Positions 26,761 to 37,940 of a stretch of 64,000 bases of DNA are shown here, one piece after another. A program made the translations under genes and the position numbers. Below the pieces are notes generated by a model, which searched no databases, was not told the origin of the DNA, and saw nothing but the letters and a program-made list of their open reading frames with translations. The stretch spans positions 124,001 through 188,000 of the forward strand of contig SAUG01000052.1 of the NCBI GenBank assembly GCA_011316305.1, in the 5' to 3' direction. The DNA is from Rusavskia elegans (Eukaryota > Ascomycota > Lecanoromycetes > Teloschistales > Teloschistaceae). The number at the start of each line of letters is the position of its first letter. The stretch's first letter is position 1.

Positions 26761-27172
26761 TGTATTATATCCGCGACTCTATAGAGGTTCTCTAGAAGAA
26801 TTAGTTAGATAAATAAGCCTAATTATCTATAGCCGCCTATAGCCGCTATAGCCGCCTTTTCTAATAGAATTTTTAGTAAACGACTATCTATCGGCCTTTA
26901 TAGCTATTTTTACTATATATATCGTTTATTATTTCTATAGATAGTTTCTCTTATTAGTCGTTAATATAATTATTGAATATATTTCTATTATTTTTTTCTT
27001 AATTATCTCGTAACGAAGATATTTTATAATATCGTAACCGTACCTCTACGGCTATATAGAATTAATTACGATAATCTATACTAGGATTCCCTTACTATTT
27101 AGTAGCTCGAACTACGTCTACGGCTGTAGCTAGGCTCGAACGTAACGCCCTCTGATATACAAGGACGTTACA
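26761..27172 (+). repeat. 3' LTR of the gypsy element
   Basis: Better preserved than the 5' LTR; runs from TGTATTATATCC to GGACGTTACA. The outer part is recognisably related to the LTRs at 33689-34102 and 41440-42173 (the block around GTAGTCCGAAC in reverse), but the other half differs from them. Confidence 0.87.
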
Positions 27173-29379
27173 AGTATATTAAAAGAAAAATTTAAAATAA
27201 TTTTAACTTAATTCGATAGCCGATAGAATCGAATTTAAAATTTTCTACTTTATCTAGTTTATATAATTAATCTAGTAGCCTAAAAATTTATTAAAACTAT
27301 TAAATTTTAAATAATCAATAACGATTTTATCTAAAAACTAAATAAAAAATAAATTAAAACTATTAGTATTAGTCTATTAAATATTATAAAAAAGACAACA
27401 TACGTAGATAATATAAATTTAAAAATTTTAAAACTAATATTTATTTTAAACTCGTACTATTATAATCTATATTTCTATCTACTTTTAATATAAACTTCGT
27501 TTTAAAGAAATCTAGAAAAGAGTCGATTCTAATTTCTAATTTAGAAATATAATTTAAAATATTTATATTTAATAAAATTCGATATATTTTATAATTTATC
27601 GGGTATATTAATTACGTTTTTTTATTTATAAATTTATAGAAAAGAATTTATAAAATCTATAAATATAAAGAATTACCTTTAATATAAATAAATATTAATT
27701 TCTTTTCTTTATAGATAGTATAATATAGCTGTTTTACAAAATTACTTTATTAGTTTTAAAAACTATAGGCGTTAGAATTTATTTAATATTCCGACTTTAT
27801 AGTACTATTTTCGATTATTTTATTGAAATGGGAAAAAATAATTCGATTATCGAACTATAATAATAAGAAAAATAATACTAATAGTTTATAATAAAACTAA
27901 TATAAAGTTTATAAAATACTATTTTTATATTAATAATAAAAGTAGGTTAATTTATAATATTACGAATAATTTGGATTCTATAGTAAAATTTAGCCTTTAT
28001 TAAAACTAGAATAAAAAAGATAACGATAAAAAAATAAAAGACTTTTTAAAATATAAAAATAGATATCGGAATCAATTTAAAAAATATTTTACTAAATATT
28101 ATAAAGAGCCTATTAATCTATTAAAATCTAAAACCTATTATATAAAAGAAAATAAAGTAATATAAAAAAAATAATATATTATAACTTTATTAATTTTCTT
28201 AAAATATATTTTATTTATTTTAAATAATATACTTTAATAATTCTATCGTCTTCGAGTAGCTATTTCCGAAGATAATCGATATTCTTATACTAATACTACT
28301 AAAAAAGATTTAAATTAGATATTCTAGAAAAATAATATTTTAAACTTTTTAAAACTAGTATAGATAGCTCGTAATATTTTTATTTATCTAATATTTTCGG
28401 TAGAAATAGAATAGACTTTTAGTTTTATAAAAAGAATTTATCGATAGAATCGAATCTAAATAATTCTAGAATATATAAAGTAGATAATAATAATTAAATA
28501 CTATAATCGTACTATAGATTTAGAAATAAAAGAAACTTTAAAGAAATTATAGGATATATATAACCGGATACAACTAGAAAATAGAATTCTATCTAGAAAA
28601 CGGAATCCTTTTAAAAAGGAATTTAGGAATATTTTAGATAGATTAATCTAAGTACTTTTTAGCTTAGAAAATAAAATTATATTTCAAATATCTAAACTAT
28701 TTCGTCTATTTAAATATTAAATTCTAAAATTTCGATTTTAATAAATAGAAAAATATTAAAAAAATAAAAGAAATTTAAGATTTTATCGTTATAAATAGAA
28801 ATTTTATATTTTAATAAAATTTATTATATAGTAGATAATTTAAATATAGTTAAAAACTTTCTAAAATAGATCGAATAGATTCGTAAAATGATAATTATTA
28901 ATTATTTTTTTATAATAGATTTATATAAAATACTTTTATAAAATTTTAAATAAAATTTTAAAACTTAATTTAATTATATAGAAATAACTTTTTATATTTT
29001 AAAAAAAATTATTTTGCTAAAAATTAAAGTAATAATAGCTATAGAAGAAATAATTAACTTTTAGTTAGATAAAAAATTAAAAAAGTTTATAATAAAAAAA
29101 TTAAAAATTAAAATATTAATTATTTAATTTTTTATTTTCTATTATAAAACTTTTTTTACTAAATCTAATATATAAATATTAGATTTATTCTATATTAGAA
29201 CCTCGGTCTTTCTAAATATATTTTAGGATAAAAATAGAATTTAAATTAATTTAATAATTAAAATCTATAAATTTTAAAATTTTAAAATTTTAAAATATTA
29301 ATTTTATATTAAAATATATTTTTTAGATAAAATTAGTTCTTCTATTAATAATATAGTAATATATCGAAGTAATATATTT

Positions 29380-30400
29380 ATCTAAGTCTACTATTTCTAG
29401 ATATAGATAACTAGTTAGAAAGCTTAATAATTTCTTTTATATTTTTATTTTTATTATTTTCGGTTTCTATTTCTACTTTTTTTTTATATTTCTTTCCTTT
29501 TCTATATCTTTATTTTTATCTTTAATATATCTTTATTCTAATTAAAGTTAATACTTCTAGCTAAACCTTTATTATTTTTAAATTTAATATTATCCTGCGT
29601 AAAAGAGTACCTTTCTACTATCTAATTTTTTTCGTTAACTTTAATAATATTATCGCTATTTTTATCTTTCTTTCTATAGAAAGACTTAATATATTTATTA
29701 GCTATATTCCCGCTATAACTAAATTCTCTAGTAAACGCTATCTATTTTTCTAGAGAATCTAGAATTCTAGTAAATTAATATTTTTAGAAGCCGATAAAAT
29801 AGATTATTTATTATTAGATAAAATTAATAATTTAAGCTATATATTATATTAAAATTACTTTATTTAAACGATTAAAAATAATATTAGACTAGAGAAAACA
29901 ATAGATATAAATATTCCTATACTAGATAACTCTATTTATATTCGATATATTTATCTAATATATTATTTTATTTTAATTCTATTTTATTTATTCGATAGTT
30001 ATCGTCTTTTCTATATTTTCTATAAGATTTTTAATATATAGATTAATTTTATAATATAATATTATATATAGATTAGTATTTAGTATAGTATATATTATTT
30101 TATTATATTATTAAAGATTTCTTTTTCGATTTAATAGTCTATCTTCTAATCTTTTATATTCTATTCTAATACGGCTTTTATTTCTATATCTATATTTTTC
30201 TAAAAATCTATTTTTTTTAAATTTTTTAAAATATTTATATATTATAATATAGTCCGTATTCTATTTTTTATAGAATTTATATTCGATATCGGACTACTTT
30301 TTACCGTATTTATAGTTTATAATTAATTTAGGTTTTAAAAATAATAGTTTTAATTTAGATATAGTAGATAGTATATAAAATAATATAGTAAAGTTATATA
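29380..30400 (-). pseudogene. second degraded ORF in hAT elements, function unknown
   Basis: On the minus strand about 29560-29800 reads FSYSGNIANKYIKSFYRKKD and continues with a VNEKN...IVERYSFTQDNIKF-type stretch. The same frame can be read at about 40080-40290 (+) and about 49430-50110 (+), despite different RIP damage. That argues for a real former protein. Upstream (about 30200-30400) is a stretch rich in Tyr and Lys with YKFYKK-like spacing, where some Tyr could be former Cys. Downstream is a lysine-rich tail. I do not recognise the family. Confidence 0.5.
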
Positions 30401-31669
30401 ATTAGTAGCTATAGAATTATCTAAAGATTCTATATATTATAGTAATAGAATATATTAAAAGTTTATAAAAATATATAGAAATATTTAGAATTTTAATTTT
30501 CTAGCTATAGTATAACCGATAATTATCTAAATAAATTTAATTTATTTCTAATTTTCTATTCTTTAATATTTAACTACTATAATAAAAAATAAATATACTA
30601 TATACTATATCGTATTATATTTTATTCTATTATTAATTTTTTATTACTTTAATTTATTATAGCGTAAAATATAGTATATATAAATCTATATAAAAATAAT
30701 CTACTAAAGTAATATTATTAATTATATAATAATACTAAAACTATTTTAAATAAAAAATTAATTCCGTTCTATAGAAATATAGCGAAAATTTAAAAAAATA
30801 AAATTAAAAAAGATAAAAAAAAAAGTAAAAGAAGATTTTATAGTATTATGTTATCGGTAATATTCTAGAATAATATATTTTAAATAGTCTAGCTAATTAT
30901 CTAATAAAAGAAATATAAATACAAATCTAGAACTATCGCTTTTCGAAAAATCTATAGATATTAAAAAGGCTTTAAATCTTTTATTTTTAAAGTACCTTTT
31001 ATTAGATTATATCGCGAAGTCTTTACTAACGTCGTTACTATAAAAATAAATAGAAAGATCGATATAATATAAAATATAGTATTAGTAGTTTTATAAAATA
31101 TAATAGAAAAATATAGAATTACTTTTCTAATAAATAAATATATTATTTTACTATATTATTATATATATCCGATTATATTTATTTTTTATAGATTATTAAC
31201 TAGCTGTAATTTATATTACGCGTATTACTATTTAGTAAAAAGACGCCTAGTTCATTAAAAGATTAATATAGAATCTGGAAATATAGCCGGAAATATAATA
31301 ATAGCTAGTTAATAATAAATTCTAAAGAATTAAAAGTTCTAGAGAAAAGATATACGTCTATAGAATTATTTTAAAAAAGATATTATTATTTATATAAAAC
31401 CGATATATAAACTAGTATTAAATAGAATTTATTACTATTTATATTATCTATAAAAACTTTCGTATTCGATTTTCTAATATAATTATAAATCGGATTAGAT
31501 CGGATTTCTATTAGATTCTATTTTATAATTCGATTCGATTTTCGGTTTTAATATTAAAATTCGATCCGACTCGTTTAGCAGGTCGAATCGGTTCGACCCG
31601 CTAAAACTCGGGTCGGATATCCGATAGTTCGACGAAAACTCGATCCGAAATGGTAAGACTAATTTATAT

Positions 31670-33683
31670 AGTAAAGTATTTTTATAATAAAAAAAATAAT
31701 TAAATAAAATTTATAATATAATTAATCGATTCTATTTTATTTTATTTTTTCGTTAATTTCTTTTTTTTTTATATATAATTTATTTATATTATTTCGAAAT
31801 ATATATAATTATTAACTATTAATAATATTTTCAAAATTGTTTATTATATAATAATAATTTTTTTTATATTTTATTTTTGTTTTTAATCGTATTTAAATTT
31901 ATTTCATCTATTAATCTATCCAGCTATTCGACGATTACTAATTCGAATTTGAATAAAATAAAATTTTTTATTGGAAATTTAATAAATTTATTATAATTAT
32001 ACAATTCCGATAGATTCGAAATATTAAATATTAAAATTATAATTAAAACTATTAATTTTCAAATTTTATAATCTAGTATAATTAATAGATCAATAGAAAT
32101 TCGATCGATACTATTAAATAATTTAAATTTATAAATTTCGAATTTTATTTTTTATAACTAAAAAAATATAATCGTAGTTTATAATTAAAAGAAATTCTAT
32201 ATATATCAGTATTCGATTTAAATAATAATAGAAATAATAAATATTAAATTTGACGATATAAAATAAATTTATTTTTAATAATAAAAAATATTAATAATAT
32301 AACGATTGTCAAATTTAAATATATATATATATATAAATTCTACGATATTATATTATAAAAAAATATTTAGATAATTTTTATTAAAATCGTATTATATAAT
32401 AGATTCGAATGATTTTTATATAATTTTATTAATTATATTCAAAAATTTAAAATATTAGTTTTTATATTCTATAACGAACGCTAGCGTATTAAAATTAAGT
32501 TATATACGAAATCGTCGATGAATCGAATATTACAAAAATATAATAAATAATAAAAATTAATTAAAAATGAAGATTTACTTTATATTAACGAAGACTAGAC
32601 GATTTCGAAAAATTAACTATTAATTTTAATTTAATATTTGGTTAATATCGTTTTAAAAACGAATTAATCTATTATATTAATAAATATTAGATTATATAAT
32701 AAACGAATATTTTGATTATATAGTATCTCAATTTAATATATCGATTATAATATTTTTAATACTTTTTAAAAAACGTAAAAATCGGATAAATTTTTGAAAA
32801 AAAAATTTTTAACCGAATTCGAACTTTAAAATATTTAGTAATCCAAAATTTAATTTTTTAGTAATCAAGATTTTATTAAATTAAATCTAGATGATTTAAC
32901 TATATAGAATTAAATAATATAGGGTTTAATTATATATTTCATTTATTTTAGAAATAAATATCTGGAATAATAATAGTTTGTTAAATATTTAAATAATTAT
33001 AGAAACGCTGCTAATATATAACTTTTATATAAAATTAGATTTTCAAAATTGATATTAAATGTTTCGATTAATATATATCTATTATCATATATTTTAATTT
33101 AAATTTCTAATTAATTTATAATCAAATAAAGTAATTATTTTGATATTAAATAAAATATTTTAATAAATAGATAACCTTTGATAAACTATATATAGACGGC
33201 GTTTTAATTTAGTAAAAACTCTAAAATTTAATATAATAGTCAATTTTATAATAATACGTCACCGAAAATTATATTAATTATATTATTATTTTATTTCATA
33301 AATATAAAATAGAATTTTTTTATAGTTGTCAATTATTTAAAAACTTTTTATTGATTAATCTTTAACTACTAGAAAATATCTAAATATATTCCAAAATCTA
33401 TAATATTCGGAACAAATATTAATATAATATATCATTATATTTTAATATTAGTTACTTTCGCGTTTCATTTATTTTATCGTCTAAAATTCCACAATTAATA
33501 AAAAGATATTATCGTATAGAAATCCTAAAATATATATAGAAAGATTTATCTAATTCGTTAGTTTCTATATAAAAAAAAGCCGCTTTTTATAATATAATCG
33601 ATAAATATTTATCCGTTTTTCTATTAAAAATATCGCGTTTAAAATAAAATAAATTGTTCGGCGAAAATTATATTTAATAGTAT
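31670..33683. other. AT-rich segment with CpA/TpG retained, no gene
   Basis: Very AT-rich, but unlike its neighbours it keeps CpA and TpG at visible frequency (for example around 31830-31930 and 32400-33060). No element ends, repeats or coding frames were recognised. Confidence 0.5.
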
Positions 33684-33688
33684 AAAAT

Positions 33689-34102
33689 TATAACGTTCCT
33701 ATATATTAGAAAACGTTGCGTTCGAATCTAACTACAGCCGTAGACGTAGTCCGAACTATTAAATAGTAAAGAAATTCTAATATAAATTATCGAAACTAGT
33801 TCTATATAATCGTAGAAGTAAAATTTCAATATTATAAAACGTTTTCGTTATATAGATAATTATAAAAAAAGGATAAAGAGGTATTTAGTAATTATATTAA
33901 TAACTAACGAAAAGGACTATCTAATAGAAATAGAAAATCCTAATATATATAGATAAAAGTAACCGCTATTACCGAAGATGACTGCAGGTATTTAGTATCG
34001 GTTTATAAAAACGATTTTTATAATTAGTACAATCTTGTATTAGTTAGTTTTTTAAATCAACTAATTCAACGTTGGTACTTTTATATAATTATAGATATAA
34101 TA
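33689..34102 (-). repeat. LTR (3' by orientation), 414 bp
   Basis: Starts TATAACGTTCC and ends GATATAATA. Matches 41440-42173 once the insertion there is removed. Contains the GTAGTCCGAAC block shared with the other gypsy element. Confidence 0.78.
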
Positions 34103-35799
34103 TTAATTTTTCTATAAAATTTTTTATCTAGTATACTAATTTTTTTTTATAGAATATATTAGATTTATTTTTCTATTCTATTCGTTTTTTCTTTTTTTTT
34201 TCATTCTAATATTTATATTATGTATTTTCGATGATAAAACCGAATAAAATCTTTCCGTCGAATTCAGTTAAAAGATATTATTATATCTTTTCTTTATAGT
34301 TTATAAATTCGTAATCTTTTAAAAGAATATAATATAGAAATTTGTAGTAATATTTATAACAAGTATATTCGTATTTAAAAATTTTACGATCTTTTAATTT
34401 CCGACGTTATATATATGTTTTTTTTCTATAGCTTCTTTCTACGATTTATATTCTTCTTTTCTAACTACTAGTATCTAGAGCGTCGTTTTAAAGATAAAAA
34501 AAAATAAACTCTATTCTAAATTTCTAATATCGAAAATATTATCGAAAAATATTTCAAAACTCGTCGTTGTATAGAGTTCTTTCTAGATTCTAAAAAGAAA
34601 ATTAATAATAATCGTTTTATTTAAAAGTCGGAACTCCGCCGACTTTTTAGAAAATAAAAACGTTTTATTAGATATTATCGTACTTTCGATAAACGCGAAA
34701 GCGATTTTATCGTTTAGAAGTAATATATATTATCTCGTTTTAATAAACTTGACGATCTAGTTATATTTTATTCCTCCGATTTTTATATATTAGCCGCGTA
34801 CGAGACGTCCGATAAATTAATATATAGATTAGATTTAGAGGATTTTAATTAATTTTTTAAAGAATTTAATTCTTTCTACTCGGTAGAAACTATAAATAAA
34901 TAAAAGAATATTTAATTAAAAATTTCTTTATATTTATTCTTTTTTCGATTTATATTTTAATATTATAAATTATTTCCGAGTCTTCTAGTATTCCGGCTAA
35001 TTTTTATTTTTTAGCTACTATCTCGTTCTAAGATAATAACGATAGAGACTAGCTGAAATCTTCGTTTCTAGATTATATATTTAGGTTTAGATCTAGAGTT
35101 TTTTATTTTATATCTAAACTTTAATTTGGTATATATTTATATTTACTTTTTTGGATTTTCTAGACGTAGTCTATCTATAATTCTTTAATTATTTTCTGGT
35201 TTTTATCGTATTTATTAGCTAACTATTAAGATTGATATTTATATTTTTTCTAGATACTGGTTTTATATATATCGCCTCTTTCTTTAAATTTTATATCTAA
35301 ATCGCGTATCTATTAATAGTCTATTTCTGATTTAAAATCGAAATCTCTATATAGAAAACTTTTATACGCGAGAAATTATATTATTTATAATTCTATTATC
35401 TTTTTTATATTATTTTTCTATATTGGTATTTCCGAAATTAACTTTTTTAATTCGTTATTTAAAACTATATACTTTTTTAAACTAGCGGTTATCGTAAAAT
35501 TAGAGATTCTAATAAATCTATTTTTCGTTTTAACTTTTATATCTTTAATCCGTCTTTTTTCTATAGAATATTTTAAAATATATCCAACGATTTCTTCGTA
35601 GAATCTTTTAGTAATTTTATTTTCTTTTTTTCCGTTTATTAGAACTATCGTCTGATATTTTCCGACTTTAATTTTAATTACTAATATAAAGAGTTTTTCG
35701 GTTAAATATAATTTGAAATCTATAATCGGTTTTTTTTTCTCTCTTTATTTTTTTTAATTCTATAGAATATTATTCTAACTTTTTTTTATCTAATAGATA

Positions 35800-37282
35800 T
35801 AGATTGGTCGTCGGATCGAATTTCGAACCCGGATTTATATTCCGAATTCGAACTAAATCGATTCCGACTTTTTTAAATACTAAATCGAATCGGTTCCGAT
35901 TTTTCTAAATACCGAACCGATTCGATTCTAGATTAAATCTAGATTTCTAAATTTAATCTACTAAAACTGTTAAAATCTAATATAAAAATATAATTCTAGT
36001 ATAATAGTAATATCTATCTATTAAAAAATAATTTTATAAAAAAAAAATATATAACCTATATATATTATTTATATATAAAATTAATTAAATAACTATTTCT
36101 TACATCAATTATAATATTAAACTACCCCCCTGAAAGGCTCCTATCTGGGGTTATATTGAGTTTTTATACATATATATATGTTTTATCAACGTTATATACG
36201 GCAACGATTGTTGTATTTCACGTATAAAGAAATTTTCATAGCCAAAGGTATATTTATCAGGCAAAATTTATAGCGCAGTCAATTACTTCTATTTAACTAT
36301 TTCCTTCTTTATTCGCGATTACGAATCCTCTACTATCCAGTCTTTCCTCGACGTTATATATAATTATCAGCTTCTAATATTTCCGCTATATCTATCTACT
36401 ATACTACGAAGTATCTATCTATAGTCCTCGCCTCGGCTATATTTATTATATAACCCGTATCTAAACGTTCCGCTAAACTATTAAGGTACTCTTTAGCCCG
36501 CGTAGCTTTAAGAGGGTTGCTAGCTATAAGACGGTCGCTAGCCAGTATACTAGCTACTACGGCTAGAAGCTTTACCCGGTCGATTAAGCTAAAGAGGGAT
36601 AGGAAGGTCGGATAGTATATTTTAAAGGCGGTAAGGAGGATATTTATATCGAAGTTAAAATAGCTTGCTCTAGCTACTACGAGGTAGTCGACGTCCGCGC
36701 GGGTAGGTATAGTTATTACGGATATACTACCGTCTGGTTTAGTTTACAGCTATAGCTGTTACGGGAATATATACGTACGCAAGGGGTTTTAGGCTTATAT
36801 TGCTAGTAAAAGAAGAAGAAGAAGCGATAACTGCGAGGTATACTTATCTATAAAAATTCGACGTTAAATTATCGGTAGAAGGATACGTTATATTACTGAG
36901 CAAATTTAAATTAAAATTCTATAGAAAGAACCGTTATTTACGTTAACTAAACTAGGATATAAGTTCTACTACCGTATATTTAATACTGGTATACCAACGC
37001 TTGATTTACTTACCGAACCACTGGTTTACCGAGCACCAAAACTAAAACAAATAATTAAATAATATTAAACTATAATATTTATTTTATTATAATATATATA
37101 GAAAATTCAGTAGATTAAATTAAATTTCTATCGGTTTTTATTTTATAATTCGATTCGACTTTTAGTTTTAATTTTAGAAACCGATCTATATTAACTAGCG
37201 GGTCGGATCGAACCGATTCGTTAAAATTCGAATCGGATTTTCGAAATATCGATAGAAACCCGTACCGAAGTAGCGAGTAATT
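35800..37282 (-). mobile_element. hAT-type element, interrupted by a retroposon
   Basis: Left end TAGATTGG at 35800. The right end near 37282 is eroded after the block GTACCGAAGTAGC. Candidate TSDs are AATAGATA (35792-35799) and TATAGATA (37283-37290). Excising the retroposon leaves about 535 bp, the normal size of this subfamily. Confidence 0.62.
36125..37058 (+). mobile_element. retroposon copy, 934 bp, lightly RIP-affected
   Basis: Flanked by identical 14-bp TSDs ATAATATTAAACTA (36111-36124 and 37059-37072). The 3' side carries GAACCACTGGTTTACC and ends in an ACCAAAACTAAAACA tail. It is GC-richer than its surroundings and keeps some CpA/TpG. No long ORF. Related copies lie at 39131, 45451, 47099, 51744, 54740 and 55045. 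Confidence 0.82.
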
Positions 37283-37940
37283 ATAGATAAATAAGATAAT
37301 TATTTTTATAATAAACATTCTAACTTTTTATTATATATTTTTCGGTTTATTTCCGAAATAATTTCTCCGTTACTTTAAATTAATATTCGATTACTTCGGT
37401 TACTTTTTTAATTAGATAATTTCTTTTAAAATATCCCGTTTTTCTATATAAATAGTAAACTTTAATCTATAACTAGACTGACTATTTCGAATTAAATTCC
37501 CGTCGGTTTTTTAAAAACCCGATCTAAATTTTAGCGAGTCGGTTTAACCCGATCTACTAAACGGTATAGATCGGTTTCTAAAATTAGAATTGAAAATTAA
37601 ATCGAATTATAAAATAGAAATTAATAGAAATCCGATTCGATTTATTAAATCTTATATATATAGTATAATATTATAATTAATAATAGGTTATTCAATTTAT
37701 AGGCCAATATAATATAATAATTATTAATTTAATTAAATATTTATTTAAATAATATATATAAATAATATATTTATTTTAATAAAATTAATTTTATATTAAT
37801 AGTTATAATTTTTATACTAAAATTATATTTTTATACTAGATTTTAGCGATTTTAATAGATTAAATTCGGAAATCCGAATTCGATTCGGAACCGAATCGGT
37901 TCGGTATTTAAAAAAGTCGAAACCGATTCGATTCGATATC

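Larger units (their letters stand above)
23200..27172 (+). mobile_element. Ty3/gypsy chromodomain retrotransposon, RIP-degraded
   Basis: Two LTRs of about 412 bp (23200-23611 and 26761-27172) enclose about 3.1 kb of pol-like sequence. A polypurine tract, AAAGGGGG, immediately precedes the 3' LTR, which starts TGT and ends ACA. The order RT, RNase H, integrase, chromodomain places it with the chromoviruses. Only about 0.7 kb lies between the 5' LTR and RT, so gag and protease are mostly missing. Clean TSDs were not resolved: the right flank AGTAT has no exact partner on the left. Confidence 0.88.
22080..28480 (+). pseudogene. hAT transposase relic, interrupted by gypsy insertion
   Basis: The plus-strand reading just left of the gypsy LTR gives FLDIITDNISSNN at about 23161-23199, matching the conserved TTDNASNN-type catalytic region of hAT transposases. 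Coding-like sequence starts near 22080 and resumes after 27172. Near 28330-28440 a degraded stretch can be aligned loosely with the hAT C-terminal dimerisation region, but that part is weak. The two pieces together are about 2.4 kb, a normal length for the gene. Many stops look like RIP products. A minus-strand relic of the same region lies at about 53330-53600. Confidence 0.72.
21747..31661 (+). mobile_element. large hAT-type transposon, split by a gypsy element
   Basis: Starts TAGATTAG, ends AAGACTA, and is flanked by identical 8-bp TSDs ATTTATAT (21739-21746 and 31662-31669). End blocks match the short hAT copies elsewhere in the window. Removing the nested gypsy element leaves about 5.9 kb. 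It holds a transposase relic on the plus strand and a second degraded ORF on the minus strand near the right end. RIP has put stops throughout, so it is dead. Confidence 0.85.
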
